From the NCBI GenBank assembly GCA_022579005.1, contig MU401497.1, forward strand, positions 1-64,000: 64,000 bases of DNA, written 5' to 3'. This document shows, in pieces, positions 36,972 through 49,529 of this stretch; position 1 is the stretch's first letter, and the number at the start of each line of letters is the position of its first letter. The notes below the pieces were generated by a model. It worked only from the letters and a program-made list of their open reading frames with translations, did no database searches and was not told the DNA's origin. This DNA comes from Poronia punctata. Taxonomy: Eukaryota > Ascomycota > Sordariomycetes > Xylariales > Xylariaceae. The position numbers were made by a program, and so were the translations under genes.

Positions 36972-38300
36972 TCACGAGACTTGCCATGGCCGCACGATCC
37001 CGTCGTCTCCTGTGGTGACAAGCATCTCCTCCACGCCCCTCTGTTCAGGAGGACAGCCGGAATCGTATCGTTTGCACCAAGTGACGTGGTTGACTTCGTA
37101 GGGACCATGCGCACCAGGCATTGTGGCAACAATCTTCCACAGCTTCGACGCATCCGGTTTGTTTGCGTCGCCGTTGTTCATGACGATATCACCATCTAGT
37201 TGAGCGGCAGCTTCGTCCTCGGCGTCTTCTTCCTCCCTGTACACGATGATATGCCCGTCGCTTCCCGTACTAGCCACCAATCCCGTCTCAGCGCTCCAGG
37301 CAGCAGAGTAAATATCTCTGCTATGCGCCGCGGGCAATACGGCGGTACACACCCACTCTTCCTTGAGCGATCGTCGCATGGTGTTTGGAATTCCTCCCAA
37401 CCCTCCCCAAGCATGTCTGGGAGCATCCTCAGTCTCGTCCTCCTCTTCTTTGAGCGTCCAAACGCGGATAGTCCTATCCGCACCCCAGGTCAACAATCTC
37501 GGGAAATGTCCAATGTCCTTCGCCGGCTCAAATTGCACGCCCCAGACTGTACCGGCGTGTCCCTCGAGCACAGCAACGCAGATCCATTCCCCTTCTCCGT
37601 CTTCGCGCCATATCCTGACGGTGTCGTCGTAACTTGCGCTCGCGAGGACATCACTGCTATACCTGCCGCGATTACTCCGGCTCGTGTTATCGGGACACCA
37701 CGCAACAGCTTTGACATCCCCTTCATGCTCGTTTAACACAGCAACAGTCTCCCATTCGTCATCTGCCTCGGACGAGCCAACATCTTCCCAGATCCAGACA
37801 GATTTGTCTCGCGAGCAAGTAGCCAGATACTGGCCCGAGGGCGAGAAGGCAACGGACTTGATCTCGGAATCATGACCGTCGAGCACGACGATCAACTCCC
37901 AGTCTTTATCTCCCCCATCTTGACTATCCTTCTTTTTCCGACCGGTAATCTCCACCTCCAAGCCATCCTCACCCTGGCCCTCGTCTTCCCATCGCCAAAG
38001 ACCAGCGGTCGAATCGAAGCTACCGGTGACGAGACATAGGTTATGCGGAGGTAGATTCGGCTTCCAAGCAGCGGAGCGCACGGAACGTTCGTGGCCGTTG
38101 GTCAGCGCGCTATGAGACGAGAGCGTAGAGAGAGAGAAGACGGTGACGGATTTCTGGTGACAGGTTGCGAGGAGAGGTAATGTTGGGTGTGGCACGGATT
38201 GCCACGCTCGCTCGTATAGATCTGGTTTGAATGGGGGTAAAGGGGTGAGTGTGAGCTTGTTGTTGTTGTTGTCGTCGTCGTCGTCGCCGCGGGGTGCCAT
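36972..38300 (-). CDS. cia1: Cytosolic iron-sulfur assembly WD40 protein Cia1
   Basis: A single exon of 442 residues forming a seven-bladed WD40 propeller. Clear repeats include GHDSEIKSVAFSPSGQYLA with VWIWED, EHEGDVKAVAWCPDN with DDTVRIW, GHAGTVWGVQFEP with DRTIRVW, and a last blade ending TGDDGIVRPWQVS. Cia1 (CIAO1 in animals) belongs to the CIA targeting complex with Met18 and Cia2, which places Fe-S clusters into cytosolic and nuclear proteins such as the DNA repair helicases of TFIIH. Length is slightly above yeast Cia1 because of acidic insertions, e.g. around EDGLEVEITGRKKKD. Near the N-terminus a (GTT)n(GTC)n microsatellite (38258-38287, minus-strand reading) encodes a run of Asp then Asn. 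Confidence 0.94.
   Translation of the reverse strand: MAPRGDDDDDNNNNKLTLTPLPPFKPDLYERAWQSVPHPTLPLLATCHQKSVTVFSLSTLSSHSALTNGHERSVRSAAWKPNLPPHNLCLVTGSFDSTAGLWRWEDEGQGEDGLEVEITGRKKKDSQDGGDKDWELIVVLDGHDSEIKSVAFSPSGQYLATCSRDKSVWIWEDVGSSEADDEWETVAVLNEHEGDVKAVAWCPDNTSRSNRGRYSSDVLASASYDDTVRIWREDGEGEWICVAVLEGHAGTVWGVQFEPAKDIGHFPRLLTWGADRTIRVWTLKEEEDETEDAPRHAWGGLGGIPNTMRRSLKEEWVCTAVLPAAHSRDIYSAAWSAETGLVASTGSDGHIIVYREEEDAEDEAAAQLDGDIVMNNGDANKPDASKLWKIVATMPGAHGPYEVNHVTWCKRYDSGCPPEQRGVEEMLVTTGDDGIVRPWQVS
38258..38287 (-). repeat. Coding trinucleotide repeat in cia1 (Asp/Asn run)
   Basis: Tandem GTT and GTC on the plus strand are read on the minus strand as GAC and AAC codons. This gives five Asp and four Asn near the N-terminus, a site likely to vary in length between strains. 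Confidence 0.85.
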
Positions 38301-40328
38301 CTTTTTTGCCGTGGTTCCCTAATCCGGGTTGGAGATGATGAAGATGATTATGTTGCTTTTCCCAATTCTTTGATGACCATCCTCGGGCTACTTAGGACGA
38401 ATACTTATGTGTGGGTTTATTATTGCTTTGCGATTGATTCTGGATTGCGACAGCGGCCTAGGAATTTGCTTATTAACGTTCATACATTCACTGTACATAT
38501 ATTAACCTAACCTAGAGGTATGTATGTATGTGTAGGTACATAGCACCATCTACGAGTAGAGAGACAAACGCGATAAGGACGCGGGGGAGCTTTGGGTAAT
38601 TTCCTTATCAAACAATTTCTCTTAAGCCATGTACTTCTTGAGATCTGACGTAGGCGGGGTTATTTTTCATTGCCCCCCTCCTTGAAGTTTGCTAACCAAG
38701 CCCTGTCTAGGATTTACCTGGTTACTTATGTAAGTACCTTGGTTAGGTTAGGTTAATAAGTACTACCACTATGTTTTATCTATAACGCCCATGATATTCT
38801 GGGTTAATGTCTACAGCAAACAACAATACCTAGACTACTAACCTCTTTCCCCCAGGCACTATAATCTGTAAAATTTGTCATCTTGGGCTTGCTGTCAAAG
38901 CAAAGGAAAGGAAGTCTGCCTAGTATACAGATACATTCTATATACAACTTGGTAGGCACCTTGGCTAACCTTGGGATATGTCATGGCAATCCTTTACATG
39001 TACCTAAATGGAAGTGCATAAAAACTCATTTATGATCTGATCAACCCAAGTTCCTGGGTAGGTAGTCATCAATATACATAAACACGTTCCACAAACATAT
39101 AGACTACAATTAAACAAGACACAAGGCGTGAAAAAATAACAGGAAAGAAAAAAAGGGAAGAGAAACTGCCAGGGTACCGAACAAAGTCCCCCGAGACAAG
39201 ACATGTGGGTCCATGGGAGCCTCATTTGACTTACAAGTACACGTTTGATCCCCTTGATAATCATATACGGTCGTGATTCATTTGCGTGATACAGCATAAG
39301 AGGCAAATAAATCGGTACAAGTATATTACATGGCTGGGGCAGTATCCAAACTGACGGGTCAAGCTACCTAGGTAGATAAAGCAGTGACCGTTTACAAAAC
39401 AGTGGGACGTGCTTGCTTCTCGTCTCGTATCAACGCGATTTGCCTGCATTCCAGGGACGTGGTATGGGACTATGTAGGTAATGTAGATACTCTCAACTTG
39501 CATTCCAAAAGGGGAGGAGGCCTCTTGATGGCTTGACTAGTCTAGTGGATGAGAGCATCGGGGGGCATCTAGGCTATTAAGAGATGAGTAGACTCACAAA
39601 GTCTACCAGGTTTACCTATAGTAACAACCATGACAGACACGACGCTCGCCCTTTATTTGGCCCAGGTGTTGTTTGGTTTAGATAGTAATAACAAGCCTTG
39701 CATAAGTCGGATTGTATCTTTATTTGCCATTACCTCTACTAACTTTCCACCTAGGTACTCAGCAGGTAAGAATTCCCTATTCTCGAGCACACCTGGTCAA
39801 TTTCCCCAAGGCCCCCTCAACAGCAGCAGAAGCAGCAGCTTCAAAGTTCTCCCAAGTTGCTTGTCTCATTTCCCGAAACCTCGGCAGGTCCAGTCTATCC
39901 ACACTGGTGGGTTGTCATTACGATAAACAAACAATCTTGTGCGGCTACACTCTTGTCAAGGGGCAATGCTAGAACATGGACCCGTATATGTACATCTGTT
40001 GCAGCACTTGGGACATGTGCGTTGTTTAACCAGAAGAGCATGTAGATACACGTGCCTTATCCGAGACGACGCTACTCAGTATGCGTCTTCATCCCTTACC
40101 GGGCACGAGGGACCATCGAAGCCAAGGATAATGCTAGTCAGTCACGGTTTCATACCGTCTGGTATCGCTTTGAATCCACGTCATATAATAGAGACATGAT
40201 GCTTTACTAGTTGCGTTGATATATAATAACTTTGTCGACCCAGGGGTAGGCTAGGGGGGGTAAGGAGGGCGATCGAGACTTGTGTTCATCTACATATCGC
40301 TGGGCCAAAATCTCGTAATATATCGAAT
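38301..40328. other. Divergent intergenic region between cia1 and the MHYT gene
   Basis: About 2 kb without a supported gene. TACGAGTA is at 38551. A lone AACAAGCCTTGCA at 39690-39702 matches the half-unit of the arrays at 12358-12432. Short open frames around 39630-40200 have no protein-like features. Confidence 0.55.
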
Positions 40329-43179
40329 ATGTCGACAACAGACGAGTTATTCCTCCGGTATCAAGGACAACCGGTCCCCCGATCCTTTAGTCCCCTTTTC
40401 GTCGTCTTGAGCTTCATAGTCTCGTTCATTGGCGCTGCTTCGACGTTGGAGCTCATCAACCGCCGAACCTCTCGGAATGGCCTTCTCAACCACGTGTTTC
40501 TGGTGAGCGCTGCCGTGACCATGGGGGGCATCTCCATCTGGTCCATGGTAAGAAAACCCCATACGGGCACCTCACTCACAGGAAGAGAGAGAAAACGGCC
40601 CCTAATATAATGACTGTAGCATTTCGTCGGAAACGGCGCCATCATCCTGGCCGAAGACCAGCCTGAGCTGCAAATCGTCTATTCGGACGGTTTCACGGCC
40701 ATCTCTTTTTTTCTCCCCATCATAGTTCTGCTGGCTGCTTTTGTCGCCACCGGGACGAATAGCCGTGTCTCCTTTGGCCGTACCGCCGGAGGGGGGACGT
40801 TGGCAGGAGGAGCTATCTGCGGGAGTAAGTTTGTTTTTATAACTTCCCCGTCTGGGGGGGAGGGGGCCACGGAAACAGTTTACTCCTTGGACATGATTTA
40901 TGGCAGCATTACTGACATGTTAAAACCTGGCAGTGCACTACATCGGAAATGCTTCTATTGCCAACTACAACTGCCAGTACAAGTGGGGCAACGTCGTCGG
41001 CTCTGCCATCATTGCAGTTGTGGCGAGCATGGTGGCCTTGTCCATCTTCTTCCTCCTGAGAGCATCGTGGACGGATTCATGGTGGAAAAGGGGTCTCTCG
41101 GCTGTCTTGCTGGCCAGTGCCGTGTCGGGTATGCATTGGTGCGCAGCCATCGGGACCAGCTACAGGCTGGTCAAGTTGAATGGAGGGGATCCCCTGTCTC
41201 GCAGTTCTATTGTCGTCGTTGTCACCATTCTCTCTCTCGGCGCTGCCTTGACCGCTGCCGGCGTGGTTTTACACGACAAGTTGGTGGCCCGGAGCAGTGC
41301 GACCAAGGCACGGCACGTTGTATTGGCCGTTGCTGTCTTCGACCAAGCCGGACGGATTCTCGTGAACCCCAACGGTTTATTACCGAGCGAGAAGGTGACG
41401 GATACGTACATAGAACAGACCCCGAGCGACACATTCAGCATCGAAAACCCCCTATTCCAGTGGATGTTCCAGGCCTCTCGGAACTGGCCCGATATGAGCA
41501 ACATGATTGGAGGTATGGCCGACCACTTGGCCGTCTTAGCCGGCAGCGGCCGTGGTAGGAGCGTTCGCTTAGTTAGCGACGACGGACAGCTCACCGAGCA
41601 TTACGACGTCATATTCCGCGAGCTCTTCTGCCTCGCCGCGGCGAACCTGGCCGCCAGATTGAAGGAGGACCTCACCAGTATCGGAATCCTCTGGGACGAT
41701 ATACTTCCCACCGGTGGATACCGCAAACGGCACTCTAGAAGGCGATCGGGCGGCCAGTCTGACAGGAGTGACGATTCGCCGATATTGAGCCACGGCCAGG
41801 GAGGAAGGGGTTCTCTTATGTTTCTGGTCCGCCGTCTTGAGCATGCAGCCGAAGTCGACAAGTTCGAAGCGGCAGGCTTTCGTTTCGCCGACGTACACCA
41901 AGTTAGCGGTATAATACGGGCCGGCATGCAGATCGAGACGGCCGACCTAGGTGGAACCCTGCTTGGCATGTGCACTTATGCCGAACAAAAGAGCATGGAG
42001 GCTGGTGTCTATCTAGGCTTCTTCGGTATTCGAGCTCGCGTCGACAGCCGCGGCTTCGATGTTCTGGTCGAGAAATGGGCACGTAATCTTCTCCCTTCAC
42101 TGGCACTCCCGCTCAAACGGCTGGAACCATGGCATGTCGATTTCCTCTCCCACTATGACGGCTTGTGCATGCCATCTCTACGGCAGAGGTTAGCAGACGA
42201 GTCGAGAGGTTCGTTGTTGCGTGAGTCATCTTTTGCTTCTCTCCTGGCAAGTGCTATTTCTACATTCCGCACGCGTATCGCCGATCGAGTTTTCGATGAG
42301 GCCATTATCAGCTGTCGACCAGTTCAGGTGCCCTGCCGGTCCGGGCCGGGGTCTCACGGAGGAGAATGCAGCATGATAGTGATGCATGTGGTCATTCCAA
42401 TCCACGACTCCCCACACAGTCCAGGCTGCGAGTTTATACCGTTGAGTTTCTTCAAAGTTCACCAGATGGTGTATAAGAACTCTCCACACCAAAATACCTT
42501 TACGCGGCATCTATATAGGCGCCTCATGCCTGTTAGTGAGGTACCAGCTCCAAAGTCTCGGCTCGCTCGGAGATCTATGGTGAGAATGTTGGGGTCGGAG
42601 CTGTCTAGGTTATCGCGCCTCTTCCTTGGCTCTAGCCCTGGCCAAGAGGACCCGCTCCCGCTCCCGCTCCCGCTCCCGCTGTTCAAGGGTCGCAGGGCCT
42701 CCAGAGGCTCCAGCAACGATACAATCCCGGCAGTGTCGACATTCAAGCCTTGCAGGGCAGCAGAAATTGTCGGCGAGGACAAAAAGAGATACAGCGGTCC
42801 ACAGGGCATCCCACCGTATGCACCCCCTGGGACTATCACTTCTAACGTTGGGGGAATCCTAGTATCGCAAGAGATCAAGGTAGATATCACTCGAGCTGCG
42901 GAGGCCAATGGAGACCCGTTCGAAGATGACCGACAATGGCAGGGCCAAGGACTGTCGGTACATCCAGCCCAGAATGTCCTCATTGCCCCGTCGACACGTC
43001 CGTCGGAACTTGATCATCGAGGCGGGATGAGAGACGATACAGATAGATACCATTTCGATGCCGGGCCAGCCCTCGACACTACTTACATTCCGGGATCGAC
43101 GATAGCAGCCAATGGAAGCGTCAATGAGATCCCCACGTTTGTCGACGAGCTATTTCTACAATGTATCAAACGGCGTTAG
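40329..43179 (+). CDS. MHYT-domain membrane protein (putative signalling or sensor protein)
   Basis: Three exons, 40329-40547, 40620-40824 and 40934-43179, encode 889 residues; introns are 72 and 109 bp. The N-terminal 230 residues are an MHYT domain with about seven membrane helices and three copies of the signature: WSMHFVGN (Met73), GMHYIGN (Met142, codon split by intron 2) and GMHWCAAIG (Met208). In bacteria the conserved Met, His and Tyr are proposed to bind copper and sense diatomic gases, and the domain precedes GGDEF/EAL or kinase domains. No such output domain is seen here. The soluble C-terminus (about 250-889) contains a conserved-looking region around 280-500 and a disordered tail with a PL repeat (42656-42680, CCGCTC units). 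Function in fungi is unknown to me; a plasma or internal membrane sensor is inferred. Confidence 0.88.
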
Positions 43180-45400
43180 GGTTCGGACATTGTTGCGCGA
43201 AGTCGGCGAGTCACCAAAAAAAAAAAAACTGTTTGCGGTGTGGCGGTCTTGGTGACGTCGGGATAAATGGCCTTGATGAGATACACGATTCAACGTCTAA
43301 AGAAGACCTATGTTAAGCTAGAGAAGTACCCGTGTGCACTGTAGTTCCACATGTTTTGGAGCAAACCTGAGCTGGATTCTGGACTTGGTCCTTGACACGT
43401 AAAACATCTAGAAAGGGTTGATGAGGTTCCAATGAGCCAGTGGACGATGCTATCAACTTGCAGCCCAAGCATCGTGGGATCAATCTCCAATGGCATGGAT
43501 AGATAGCCGGTAGAGACTTGAAATGCGAAAGAATAGAGTTGAGCTAGATTTGGGATATTCTCTCACAGAGAGTATGTAGCTTGTAGTTGACGGGAGTCTA
43601 GGCCTGGATTGGGATTGTTCGAATCGAAAGGAGCCTCACCCCACGTGGAGGTTTTAAATGGATGGCAGTGTGCGCCGCATCCGCAGCCAATGTAACACAT
43701 GCGAGATTGCCAAAGTGAAAGCAAAAAATGAACGGCTATCACAACTTAATCAATCATACCATCTTCATTAGCTTCCCATTTTCTTTTGCTCTTCCTTCGC
43801 TTTCCGGACCACTCCCCATACCCCTCTACTCGTACGAGTACACGTCAAATGATATTTGGCGCAAAAAGTCCTTGGGAAAAATTCTATGTTCCCGTGCGTA
43901 CAGTATTCTGCACAAGGCCCTATTTTATTTTAAATTACGGAGACTTGCACTTGTCTCCCCAGTCTATGAGGTATGAATACCCCACCAGCTACGGAAAGCT
44001 GTTTTGGGAATTACTAGGCCAGATGGATCATTAGTACGCGTAAAGGTACCAAACGATGTGCTTTTGCTTTCTAGTGGCATGTCTTTTCTTCATCCTCTTC
44101 AATTTGTTTCCTGTTTCCTATGTGAGGCTTTGTTATCTCTATATATCTTGATTCCCAATTCAAAGCCATGTTTTTGTTGATTCCAGATTTTGTATGTAAA
44201 ATACACGTATTGCTTTAGGTAAAGTACTCATGTTAAAGACTTTCAATTATGGCCGCCAAGGAGAAATCGGTGGGTGGGAGGTAAAATACATGTACTTGTA
44301 AAGCTTTCACCGAGTACGGAGCACCTACTGTGGCACGTGTGGGTAACATGTCGGTAGGTACCTCAGTTCGCAGGTCGGCCCCATCGATGACATCGTCGTG
44401 CCTGCTGTAAGGACACCACCCGCTGAGCCTCACACGCCTAACACGGCAATTGCGACAGCCATCATGGTACACATTGTACAGTACAGGAAACCCGCGTTTG
44501 CAAAGCCTCTTCCTCTGCCCAGATCTTCCCGCCCCCTTACCATGTCGGTCCACAAAGCATGTCCGGCTAGCCGTGCCAACTTCCTGACCAACATCATCTA
44601 CAGTATGGATAGACTATACCGGACTCCACAATCATACCCAAATACGTGTAATACTACTCGTCTGTAGGTAGTTTTGTGGAACTATCCAAGATTGCTCCGG
44701 GTCGTGGACCTTTGCGACCTGGCAATCTGGCAATCTGGCACCTGTATCGCCATACGGCATTCCCAAGACACCAGCTGCAGCATCTGACCAGCAGTAGGGC
44801 GATCCGGATTGTCGTCATCGGCGGACCGCCTTTTTCTAATTCCCCTACCTTCAGACTAGGTACCTACCTACTCTTTCTTATCTCTTCTTATTTTGGCCCC
44901 TTTCCTATCCCTTTTTCTTTCTGTGCTTGACGGCGGCAAACAATATCTGTAAAATTCTGCGCCAGGGGATTATCTGGCTGTCACTTTCACTTTACACGTA
45001 AAATTGTCTTTCACCGTGCAGGTGCTTACATAACTCATTGAATCATCTTTTAAAACGGCTACAGGAGGCTCCTCCCCCAAATCCTCACAACCCTACGCTG
45101 TGGAAGTCTTAATAATAAAATAGATTCTTTTTCCTGTAATATTCAATTGATCTACGCCGAGCCAAAACAATTTTCAGACATTGGTTTCGAGCCGACTTCG
45201 CCTTCCTCGATTTCCCACCGCCCCTGTAATCTCGGCGGCATTTAGTCCGAACCAGCCCAGCCCAGCCAGCTTTCCCTCGACGTTCCACCAGTCGCAGAAG
45301 GCTGCAGGCCATCGGCCCTGATTGACACCTCGAAGCGTGTCGTGGGGAATCCACTGTATCCGGGCGTCACTCGACATCGACGACAAGTCGCCGCGACTCC
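43180..45400. other. Intergenic region between the MHYT gene and gut2
   Basis: About 2.2 kb without a supported gene. A 14-bp perfect palindrome, TACTCGTACGAGTA, lies at 43827-43840. An A12 run is near 43215. The part next to gut2 is its promoter and 5' leader. Confidence 0.55.
43827..43840. repeat. Palindrome of two overlapping TACTCGTA motifs
   Basis: TACTCGTACGAGTA is the dispersed intergenic 8-mer and its own reverse complement overlapping by two bases. Confidence 0.85.
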
Positions 45401-47521
45401 ATGACGAGGTTTTCTCAGGGAACACGCCTTCTCAGGCGTCTTGCGGTCCCGACCACAATTGCTGCCGTCGGTGGCGGTGCTCTCTACTATTCTTACCGAC
45501 CGATCAACGTACCCGGGTTTGAAGGCCCCGCGGTACCGCCTCCCATCTACGGTTCCGATGGCACATTCAAGCTTCCTCGCTTTCCCAAGGTGAAGCCGCG
45601 CGAAGAGCAGCTTGCCGAGTTGCAGAAGAGCGGGTCAAAAGAAGAAGAGTATGATATATTAGTCATCGGCGGTGGCGCCACCGGTGCCGGCGTCGCTCTA
45701 GATGCTGTGACCAGAGGCCTCAAGGTTGCCATGGTGGAGCGCGACGACTTCAGCAGTGGTACCAGCAGCAAGAGCACCAAGCTCGTCCACGGAGGTGTGC
45801 GGTATCTGGAGAAGGCGGTATGGAACCTCGACTACGCCCAGTACCAGCTGGTCAGGGAGGCGCTGAAGGAGCGCAAGTATTTCCTACAGACGGCGCCGCA
45901 TCTGAGTATGTGGCTGCCCATCATGCTTCCCCTGGACAAGTGGTGGAAAGCCCCGTACTACTGGGCTGGGACCAAGTTCTACGATTTCCTTGCTGGCAGT
46001 GAAGGTATCGAGAGCTCGTATTTCTTGACAAGGAGCAAAGCACTCGACGCTTTCCCCATGCTCAAGCCCACCGACCTGGTGGGCGCCTTGGTGTACTACG
46101 ACGGAGCGCACAACGACTCGCGCATGAACGTGTCGCTCGCCATGACGGCCGCCCTTTACGGCGCCACCGTCGTCAACCATGCCGAGGTAACGGGTTTGCT
46201 GAAGAACGAGAATGGTAAGCTATGCGGCGCCACCGTCAAGGACCGCATACCGGAGCGGGGCGGTCAACAAACGGGAGATGTCACTGTCCGAGCCAAGTGT
46301 GTCATCAACTGCACTGGGCCCTTCACAGACTCGATCCGCAAGCTCGACGACCAGAACTGCAAGGAGATCGTGGCGCCGGCATCTGGCGTGCACGTCATCT
46401 TACCTGGCTACTACAGCCCAGCCAAGATGGGTCTCATCGACCCGTCCACTTCGGACGGCCGTGTTATCTTCTTCCTACCGTGGCAGGGCAACACCATTGC
46501 CGGCACTACCGACGAGCCCGCAACCATCACACAGAACCCGATGCCTGACGAAAAGTCGATCCAGTGGATCCTGAACGAGATCAGCCACTACCTCGCTCCC
46601 GGGATTCAAGTGCGCCGCGGCGACGTCCTCGCAGCCTGGGCCGGACTGCGACCTCTGGTCAAGGATCCCAAGGCTGCCAACACGGAATCGCTCGTGCGCA
46701 ACCACCTTGTCGATATATCCGACTCTGGCTTGATTACCTGCGCTGGCGGAAAGTGGACCACCTACCGCCAGATGGCCGAGGAGTGTGTCGACGCGGCCGT
46801 AAAAGAGTTCAAACTGCCCGTGAAGCCCGTACTGAACGCGCCTCGTGTCAGCGGGACCGAGGCCATTGATGATGGTGCCATCCTCGACGGCAGCTGCCAG
46901 ACTCATAACGTACGCTTGATCGGTGCTCACGGTTTCAGCAAGACCCTTTTCATCAACATCATCCAGCACTTCGGTATCGAGACCGAGGTTGCCAAACATT
47001 TGACCGAAAGCTACGGTGATCGCGCCTGGACGGTTGCGGCTCTTTGCAAGCCGACGGACCTGCGCTTCCCCGCGCGGGGCGAGCGCATCTCCCGTCTCTA
47101 CCCATTCGTGGACGGCGAGATCCGCTACGCCATTAGCCACGAGTACGCCGAGACAGCCGTAGATATCCTAGCCCGACGCACCCGCCTGGCCTTCCTCAAC
47201 GCCCAGGCCGCTCTAGAATGCCTGCCCCGGATCATCGACATTATGAGCCAGGAGCTCAAATGGGATAAGACAAGACAGGATCGCGAGTGGAAAGAGAGTA
47301 AGTTCAAATCCCAGTATCTTTTTTTTCCCTTCACTTTGTCAACGATTTGACTAACGCTCAACTCAACCGCCACAGCCGTTTCCTTCCTTGAATCAATGGG
47401 CCTGCCGAAGCCTATGCTATCCGCAACAAGAGCAGATGTAGAGAAGGGAAAGCTGGACTTCAGCTCTTCTCTCGAGTACAAGATGTTCTCGCGGCACAAC
47501 AAGCCACTCACCGAGGAATAA
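45401..47521 (+). CDS. gut2: FAD-dependent glycerol-3-phosphate dehydrogenase, mitochondrial
   Basis: Two exons, 45401-47297 and 47376-47521, encode 680 residues. The 78-bp intron (GTAAGT...CACAG) joins as EWKETVSFLESMGLPKP. The N-terminus is basic (MTRFSQGTRLLRRLAV), followed by a short hydrophobic segment (about 17-31), fitting mitochondrial import and inner-membrane attachment. The FAD-binding Rossmann motif is DILVIGGGATGAG (85-97), followed by the family signature TSSKSTKLVHGGVRYLE. A second DAO-type signature, GGKWTTYRQMAEE, comes later. The enzyme oxidises glycerol 3-phosphate to dihydroxyacetone phosphate and feeds electrons to ubiquinone, serving glycerol use and the G3P shuttle. The length is usual for fungal Gut2. 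Confidence 0.96.
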
Positions 47522-48707
47522 AGTCTCGAGGGGGTGATGATTAAACACGGCAACATACACAAATACTATCCATGAACCGGCCTCAAGGTAGAAGGGGTCC
47601 TTGGCAGCGACGGGGAAGAGCTTGGACTCAACTGCGAACAAAATAAGCAGGATGACGCAGGAAGAGAGAGAGAGAGAGAGGCGGGAGGCAAATGGGCGGC
47701 TAGGTACGGGGAGTGGATTAGAGAGAAGAAAGAACGAGCCCTATCCAACTAGCTAATTGTGTGGCTTGTAACTTGTAGATGTGAAGATGCATAGATCACC
47801 TACATACGATACATACATAGATTAGATGGATAGATATACAGTCAAGAGAGATTTCCGTTTGTTTACTTGCTGGTGCAGTATTTTATAAACTGCTAGCATT
47901 TGATGCGATTTGTTATTGCTGGTACGTGAACGTCTACGTTTACAAACAAAATTTAGTCTAGGCTTATCAATTTATTAAGAGTTCATCATAATGTACGTCT
48001 TTTCTTTATGTTCAAATGATAAAAAAATGGATTTTTAAGGACACACCATTTCGAGTTGATTTAACATATATCGTTTGCTTGTTTGTATATATACAACGGA
48101 GCCAAAGGGGGGGAGTGGATGGATATACGTAAGGTATGTATCCTATCCCCCCCCTTTAAGTCCTCCCTCTCTCTCTCTACTTCTATGTACATTCCTTCAG
48201 TCCCACACCCCCCCTATCGGACTCGCCCTCTTCAACCTCCTAGATAGTAATGTTGAAGCTACATGAGGGTAGAAAGTGAGATATTAAATGACCAGAGTCA
48301 TCCATGAGTGAAAGCAACAAAAACGCCACGCTAAGACATCATATGTCATGAGTTCTCCCTTAAAATCCCCTTTCTATATTGTATATACTTTTGGTGACCC
48401 ATCCTCATTACCCGAACAATGCGTGGCCTTCATGAAAGAAAAGGCTGCAAAATATGAGGGAAAAAACGCCGATATGTGTATGCAAATGTGTAAATGAGGT
48501 ATATGCAGGTACATATGCAAAAATGTACAGCCCGTCAATGCATGAATTCGTCCGGGCATGGCGTGATATGTAGGGGTTGTTGTCGGACCCCGTCGTGCCG
48601 GCCCAGCCGCGTTAATCAAGGCTCGGAAATAAGTGGAAAAAAAGATTCGAATAAGGCCACAGCCTTTTCACCCCATAGAATATCTTCAGATGAGATGTTC
48701 GGCTGGT
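47522..48707. other. Intergenic region between convergent gut2 and the small hypothetical gene
   Basis: About 1.2 kb with no supported gene. It holds the gut2 3' end, an (AG)n microsatellite at 47663-47681, and AT-rich sequence from about 47860 to 48080. Confidence 0.55.
47663..47681 (+). repeat. (AG)n microsatellite
   Basis: A perfect dinucleotide run of about nine units downstream of gut2. Confidence 0.85.
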
Positions 48708-49301
48708 TTACTCCTCGGATAGAGACAAGACGCGACGTAGCAGACGCTCCTGGGCGGATGTCGACTTCCGGCAGCCAAGTCCACGCCGGCGCCGGGCAAG
48801 ATCTGCGTTTCTGCAATCCTCTTTACGATCATACTCGGTTTCCCAGCCGTATGAATCTGTTTCACTTGTGCTTTCGCGTGTAAGCGAACGGTAAGTGGCG
48901 TGATTCACCGCCACGTCGTCGGCGCCGTCGCAAGACTGGGACGTATCCAAATAATTGGACATGTCGGTCAAACAGCTCAACCGTCTTGAGAGCGTTTCCG
49001 ATAGGTCGGAGCAAGACTCCTCAGGTCCTACACTTGGGCCACTGCTACTCCTTTGGGTAGCCTCTAGATCCGAGTCCGAGTCGACTTCGAGTGCTCGGAG
49101 CATCTCCGGGACCGCCAGGAACTGGACAGGCGACATGGACATCGAGGGAAGCCCTGGATTATCCGTCTGCGGCGAAAAGACCTCGTCTCTCCGCAGGTCA
49201 ACGTCTCCTCGCGTAAAGAAAGGAATGATTAGAGGCTTGGGCGCGGCCCGTTGCCGTAAGCGAATATTCCTTCTCACGAGCGACGGACTGTGGTGAAGCA
49301 T
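48708..49301 (-). CDS. Small hypothetical protein, Ser/Arg/Glu-rich
   Basis: An open frame of 197 residues from the ATG at 49301 (minus). It starts MLHHSPSLVRRNIRLRQR and continues AAPKPLIIPFFTRGDVDLRR; the middle is acidic and Ser-rich (LEVDSDSDLEATQRSSSG) and the end is basic (LARRRRGLGCRK) then LLRRVLSLSEE. No domain or membrane segment is seen and I do not recognise it. Third-position GC is similar to neighbouring genes, and the N-terminal 45 residues look less random than the rest. It lies only 228 bp downstream of the RGS gene on the same strand, so it might be a further 3' exon of that transcript rather than a separate gene, but I see no splice pair that clearly joins them. Confidence 0.5.
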   Translation of the reverse strand: MLHHSPSLVRRNIRLRQRAAPKPLIIPFFTRGDVDLRRDEVFSPQTDNPGLPSMSMSPVQFLAVPEMLRALEVDSDSDLEATQRSSSGPSVGPEESCSDLSETLSRRLSCLTDMSNYLDTSQSCDGADDVAVNHATYRSLTRESTSETDSYGWETEYDRKEDCRNADLARRRRGLGCRKSTSAQERLLRRVLSLSEE

Positions 49302-49529
49302 GGCTCGTCCTTTTGCGGCCACACCATTTATCGAATCACCAGCTCCACCCGGAAACTCGGTATGAACGCATAGCCCCCGAACAGAGTTGGTGGTGACGAG
49401 CAGCCGATCCCCGGGATGGGGGTCCTCCCAGCTAGTGAGAGCCGCAGCAGCCTGACTGGCAGGATGGACCGGCTCACCGCCGGTGGGACGATGGATGGAT
49501 GATGCTTGAGATGATGTGGCCTGTGATCC

